A stretch of DNA of 9,825 nt, from positions 1 to 9,825 of the forward strand of contig JAIPER010000101.1 of NCBI GenBank assembly GCA_021737115.1, in the 5' to 3' direction. Below the pieces are notes generated by a model, which was not told the DNA's origin, searched no databases, and saw only the letters and a list, made by a program, of their open reading frames with translations. Shown one piece after another: positions 7,037 through 9,825 of the stretch. How positions within the stretch are numbered: the stretch's first letter is position 1; each line of letters begins with the position of its first letter. The DNA is from Desulfohalobiaceae bacterium (GTDB lineage: Bacteria; Desulfobacterota; Desulfovibrionia; Desulfovibrionales; Desulfothermaceae). A program made the position numbers and the translations under genes.

Positions 7037-7741
7037 TTGACTAGAAAATATCACAAAAAGGCACAGAAAAACACGGATTATTCCCACTTAGCCTACAATG
7101 GCATCCGGCAGATGCTTTTTTCCAATGAAATCGGCGCCGGCCAGAAACTGTCCTACCGCCGCCTGGCCGAAACCCTTGGCATGAGTTTGACCCCGGTGAT
7201 TCAGGCCCTGAAGCGGCTGGAGTTTCAGGGGCTGGTCCGCCATGAGCCAAACAGGGGGTATGTGGCCGAATCCATCAGTCTGCAGGAAGTCCGGGAAATC
7301 TATGAGCTGCGGGAAACGATCGAGCTCTCCCTCCTGTCGGCAACTATCGAGGCTCTCGACGATCGGGCCGTGGACAGCCTGCGAAACGTCCTGGACAACA
7401 ATCCATCCGAAGATCAGCACGGCTTTCTCAACGAACGTATCCTGAACGACCGATCTTTTCACCTGACTCTGGCCTCGCTGTCGGGCCGGAAAATCCAGCT
7501 GCAGACGCTGACCCATCTCTTTGACCTCTTGTACATCAAGTACCGGGGAAGCCTGCTCTTTGTGGCCTCTGAACACTTTGTCGGCTCGGAACATCAAACT
7601 ATATTCGAAGCTGTGGTCTCAAGGGATTGCGAGCAGGCCCGAAAAGCCCTTCAGAACCATTTCGCCCATGTCACCAGGCATGTTGTCGAGGCTCTGGGGC
7701 AGATCCTCACCGACAAGTATCGCTTCCCATATCCGATTTGA
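7037..7741 (+). CDS. GntR-family transcriptional regulator, FadR/FCD type
   Basis: A 234-residue ligand-responsive repressor or activator. An N-terminal winged helix-turn-helix (about 15-78) includes the recognition region LAETLGMSLTPVIQALKRL (43-61) and the wing HEPNRGYV. The C-terminal all-helical FCD domain (about 85-222) keeps the four expected metal ligands: Asp138 and His142 (D-x3-H), His186 and His208. FCD regulators usually sense small carboxylates or related metabolites, which fits the divergent ThDP enzyme and downstream permease. The start is a TTG; no ATG or GTG lies upstream in frame before a stop at 7007-7009, and the first in-frame ATG (codon 26) would cut into the DNA-binding domain. 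The ribosome binding site is weak (GTGGAA), so expression is probably low, as usual for a regulator. A perfect inverted repeat spans the stop codon. Confidence 0.9.
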   Translation: MTRKYHKKAQKNTDYSHLAYNGIRQMLFSNEIGAGQKLSYRRLAETLGMSLTPVIQALKRLEFQGLVRHEPNRGYVAESISLQEVREIYELRETIELSLLSATIEALDDRAVDSLRNVLDNNPSEDQHGFLNERILNDRSFHLTLASLSGRKIQLQTLTHLFDLLYIKYRGSLLFVASEHFVGSEHQTIFEAVVSRDCEQARKALQNHFAHVTRHVVEALGQILTDKYRFPYPI

Positions 7742-7773
7742 GCTTCCATAACATCTGTAAGCTCAAATCGGAT
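7731..7773 (+). repeat. Perfect 15-bp inverted repeat across the regulator's stop codon
   Basis: ATCCGATTTGAGCTT (7731-7745) pairs exactly with AAGCTCAAATCGGAT (7759-7773) around a 13-base loop; one G-T and one A-T pair extend the stem to 17. The TGA stop codon is inside the left arm. No T-run follows, so it is not a canonical Rho-independent terminator; it could stabilise the mRNA end, terminate weakly, or be a binding site. Confidence 0.75.
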
Positions 7774-7825
7774 GTCATACGAGACTACGAAAATGGCAAA
7801 GCGTCCTTATAATGGCTGCAGAAAC

Positions 7826-7854
7826 TTGCAATGGATCGACTCAGCAGGTAGAAT
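7826..7854 (+). promoter_or_regulatory. Candidate promoter of the DinB-like gene
   Basis: TTGCAA (7826-7831) and TAGAAT (7849-7854) are separated by exactly 17 bases, matching the consensus at four and five of six positions. It would start near 7861, about 60 bases before the start codon. Confidence 0.4.
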
Positions 7855-7922
7855 AGGATATCCAGTTTGAAGCTTTGCCGATTTGATATGAAGTTTCTCA
7901 ATAGTGGACCCTGGAGGACGTC

Positions 7923-8429
7923 ATGACATTTGATCTGAGCGCAGCCAATAATGAGGCCAAGAGGAGGCTCATCCCGGCGCTTGAGGGAAAAGGGGCGCAT
8001 CTCTGTTTTGAAGAGGCCATAGAAGATTTTCCAGATAAGCTTATGAACCAAAAGCCGGACAACGTCCCCTATACGTTCTGGCATCAGCTCGAGCACATGA
8101 GGATCGCGCAGTGGGATATCCTCAGATACATTCAGGACCCGGGTCACCAGTCACCAGTCTGGCCGGACGAGTACTGGCCCGGCCAGAACGCGGAGGCTGA
8201 CCGCTCAGCCTGGCAAAGGACCGTGGATCAGTTTCTAGCCGACAGGCAGGAGCTAAGCGAGCTCATTCAGGATCCGGGCTGCAACGTGCTTTCGCCGGTC
8301 AAGCACATGTCGAACCGCAGCATCCTGCGCCAGGCCCTACTGGTGGTCGATCACACCGCCTATCACCTTGGGGAGTTCGTCATGGGCAGGCAGGTCCTCG
8401 GGGCCTGGCAGTCGGCTCTGGACCTATAA
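7923..8429 (+). CDS. DinB-superfamily protein
   Basis: A 168-residue soluble protein with the four-helix-bundle pattern of the DinB/YfiT superfamily, full length for the family. The likely metal-binding triad is His58 (or His54) in the helix reading FWHQLEHM and His144/His148 in DHTAYHLGE (H-x3-H). Members bind a divalent metal; some are thiol-dependent transferases (for example with bacillithiol or mycothiol), but many, like this one, have no assigned reaction. The ATG at 7923 has a GGAGG five bases upstream. It appears to be a single gene: it is 181 bases from the regulator and 290 bases from the next gene, and nothing links it to either. No signal peptide or membrane segment is visible. 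Confidence 0.8.
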   Translation: MTFDLSAANNEAKRRLIPALEGKGAHLCFEEAIEDFPDKLMNQKPDNVPYTFWHQLEHMRIAQWDILRYIQDPGHQSPVWPDEYWPGQNAEADRSAWQRTVDQFLADRQELSELIQDPGCNVLSPVKHMSNRSILRQALLVVDHTAYHLGEFVMGRQVLGAWQSALDL

Positions 8430-8616
8430 TAAGGCTATACCAGAAGTTGGATGCAATGGATTTGCGAACTTGAACCTTATAGATCACCCTCCTGCGATTT
8501 TTTCAGGATCAGGAATACAAGCATCAAGGCTGCGTCCACGCCAAAACCTTTGATGTGTGCATTATCTTAGCTTTTTGAGGAAATATGGGCTGAAGCCGAG
8601 CCATGAGAAGCCTTTA

Positions 8617-8646
8617 TTGATAAAATTAAAATTGGATCAGTATATC
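8617..8646 (+). promoter_or_regulatory. Weak candidate promoter of the GH46-lipoprotein pair
   Basis: TTGATA (8617-8622) and TATATC (8641-8646) are 18 bases apart in an AT-rich part of the otherwise featureless spacer 8430-8719. The match is moderate. The rest of the spacer shows no credible gene; the open frame at 8557-8793 runs into the enzyme gene and has no ribosome binding site. Confidence 0.3.
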
Positions 8647-8719
8647 CGGTCTTGCCATACGCTCGGCAGTATTTTTGTTTACTCTTTGGTATTGAAATTC
8701 TGCCTAGGGAGGATCGATC

Positions 8720-9658
8720 ATGCTCACGGAGTTACAAAAAAGAGCGGCCCAGGCCATTGTCAACATTTTCGAGACCAGTCGACCCTTGGGTGATTACGGC
8801 AAGGTCACCCTGCTGCAAGGGGACAGCGGGCATCTGACCTACGGCCGCTCGCAGACCACCCTGTCCAGCGGCAATCTCTATCTCTTGATCAAGCGCTACT
8901 GTGAATCGGCCGGGGCCGAGCTGGCCGAGGCGTTGACGCCGTATTTGGGCCGTCTGGAGGATCGGGATGTCAATCTGGACCAGGACATGAAATTTCGGCG
9001 ACTGCTTAGAGATGCCGGTCGAGATCCGGTGATGCAGTCTGCGCAGGATCGTTTTTTTGATTCCGTCTACTGGAACCCGGCAACGAGAGCAGCCCGGGCC
9101 ATCGCTGTGGAGCAGGCACTGGGCGTCGGTGTGGTGTACGACAGCTGCATTCATGGATCATGGTCCCGGATGCTGGGTCGGACAGAGGAGCGTTTCGGAA
9201 AGGTAGCCGATATCGGCGAAAAACAATGGATTCAAGACTACATCGAGGTGCGTCGTGACTGGCTGGCCCACCATTCCAACAACCTTTTGCACAAGACGGT
9301 CTATCGAATGAACTCGTTTCGCGAGCTTATCGAAGAGGGCAACTGGGACTTGGATCTGCCTTTTACCTGCCGGGGGGTCCTGGTGAGCGAATCAGTCCTG
9401 ACTGAACCAGGTGATCCCAGGGCGAGCTCGGAAGCCGACGAAATGCGGCTGTTGCGGCTGCGAACTCCTTTTTTGCGGGGAGAGGACGTCAGGGCGCTTC
9501 AGGAGGCGCTTGCAGAGGCCGGCCTGACGCTCACGCAGGACGGGATTTTCGGCCCGGCCACCGATAATGCGGTCAGGAAATGGCAGAAGCAACATGATCT
9601 GCTGGTGGACGGTATTGTAGGTCCGGCTACCAGTGCATCACTCGGCATTGGAGGATGA
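8720..9658 (+). CDS. GH46 chitosanase/lysozyme-fold enzyme with C-terminal peptidoglycan-binding domain
   Basis: A 312-residue protein. Residues about 5-225 align by eye along the whole length of GH46 chitosanases: a catalytic Glu18 in NIFETS, a second acid Asp35 in the loop GDSGHLTYG (34-42), the block AQDRFFDSVYWNPA (108-121), the HG of CIHGSW (143-148), and GNWDLDLPF (207-215) near the end. Residues about 250-309 form a PG_binding_1 domain with DGIFGPAT (274-281) and DGIVGPAT (297-304). GH46 members hydrolyse beta-1,4 links in chitosan; with this binding domain peptidoglycan is a likely substrate here, which is inference. Secreted GH46 enzymes have a signal peptide; this one begins with a charged amphipathic helix and has none, so export would need another route (holin-like, lysis or a secretion machine) or the protein stays inside. 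GGAGG lies seven bases before the ATG. Its 3' end contains the ribosome binding site of the next gene, so the two are coupled. Confidence 0.82.
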   Translation: MLTELQKRAAQAIVNIFETSRPLGDYGKVTLLQGDSGHLTYGRSQTTLSSGNLYLLIKRYCESAGAELAEALTPYLGRLEDRDVNLDQDMKFRRLLRDAGRDPVMQSAQDRFFDSVYWNPATRAARAIAVEQALGVGVVYDSCIHGSWSRMLGRTEERFGKVADIGEKQWIQDYIEVRRDWLAHHSNNLLHKTVYRMNSFRELIEEGNWDLDLPFTCRGVLVSESVLTEPGDPRASSEADEMRLLRLRTPFLRGEDVRALQEALAEAGLTLTQDGIFGPATDNAVRKWQKQHDLLVDGIVGPATSASLGIGG

Positions 9659-9661
9659 GTC

Positions 9662-9825
9662 ATGAGGACGATTACAAGCTGGCTTTTTCTGGGATTGTTC
9701 GGCAGTTGGGTTGTCGTAGGGCTTGGAGGCTGTGCGAAGGTTCCGTTGGAGTCAGTTGCTGTCAACGAACAGGTAACTGCAGGCATCGGAAGCATGGAGG
9801 CGAACAGCTATAGGCTGATCGATGG
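9662..9825 (+). CDS. Predicted lipoprotein, N-terminal 54 residues (runs off the window)
   Basis: Only the start is visible. A basic N-terminus (MRT) is followed by a hydrophobic segment (about residues 5-21) and a lipobox LGGC, with Cys24 the predicted lipidated residue. Residue +2 is Ala, so export to the outer membrane is favoured under the usual sorting rule. The mature part begins AKVPLESVAVNEQV and is not recognisable from so short a piece. GGAGG (9650-9654) is seven bases before the ATG and lies within the end of the upstream enzyme gene, whose stop is three bases before this start, so the two are almost certainly one operon with coupled translation. It could be a partner, anchor or protective (immunity-like) protein for the enzyme; this is inference. 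Confidence 0.75.
   Translation, partial: MRTITSWLFLGLFGSWVVVGLGGCAKVPLESVAVNEQVTAGIGSMEANSYRLID

Noticed and set aside
8143..8158. Short direct repeat TCACCAG twice inside the DinB-like gene
   Set aside because: Two seven-base copies within coding sequence, in frame with a normal protein; most likely chance.
8557..8793. 78-codon open frame upstream of and into the GH46 gene
   Set aside because: Begins without a ribosome binding site, overlaps the real gene in another frame, and resembles no protein family.

Overview
The window looks like part of a Gram-negative chromosome of moderate to high GC. The putative aconitase of the 'Aquifex type', the style of the metabolic genes and the 7-bp-periodic intergenic repeats fit a member of the Desulfobacterota (a sulfate-reducer-like deltaproteobacterium). 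That placement is inference from gene families and base composition; there is no rRNA or marker gene.

Layout. Positions 1-6751 carry five genes, all on the minus strand. In their own reading order they are: a thiamine-diphosphate (ThDP) enzyme of the acetolactate-synthase-like family (6751-5024), a GidA/TrmFO-like FAD oxidoreductase with a four-cysteine cluster (4660-3386), a CaCA-family Na+/Ca2+ exchanger-like protein (3228-2194), a polytopic permease that resembles the ion-transporter (carboxylate) superfamily (2125-737), and the first 160 codons of an aconitate hydratase (482 to the window edge). A FadR-type GntR regulator (7037-7741) is divergent from the ThDP gene. The 285-bp spacer between them has a good candidate promoter in each direction and a 9-bp motif repeated in inverted orientation next to both. 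To the right on the plus strand are a DinB-superfamily protein (7923-8429) and a tight pair: a GH46 (chitosanase/lysozyme-fold) enzyme with a C-terminal peptidoglycan-binding domain and no signal peptide (8720-9658), then the start of a lipoprotein (9662 to the edge).

How the parts may work together. A ligand-responsive FCD-domain regulator next to a 2-oxoacid-type ThDP enzyme, a flavoprotein and a probable carboxylate permease suggests an inducible module for uptake and breakdown of an organic acid feeding towards central metabolism (aconitase nearby). The substrate cannot be read from the sequence, and long gaps (362, 157 and 254 bp) mean the minus-strand genes need not be one transcript. 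The lysozyme-like enzyme plus lipoprotein is a separate unit that probably acts at the cell envelope.

Non-coding features include a gap at 4661-5023 with two heptameric repeat tracts and nested inverted repeats, a strong hairpin between the two transporter genes (2151-2187), and a perfect 15-bp inverted repeat over the regulator's stop codon (7731-7773). I see no RNA genes, CRISPR array, insertion sequence or transposase.
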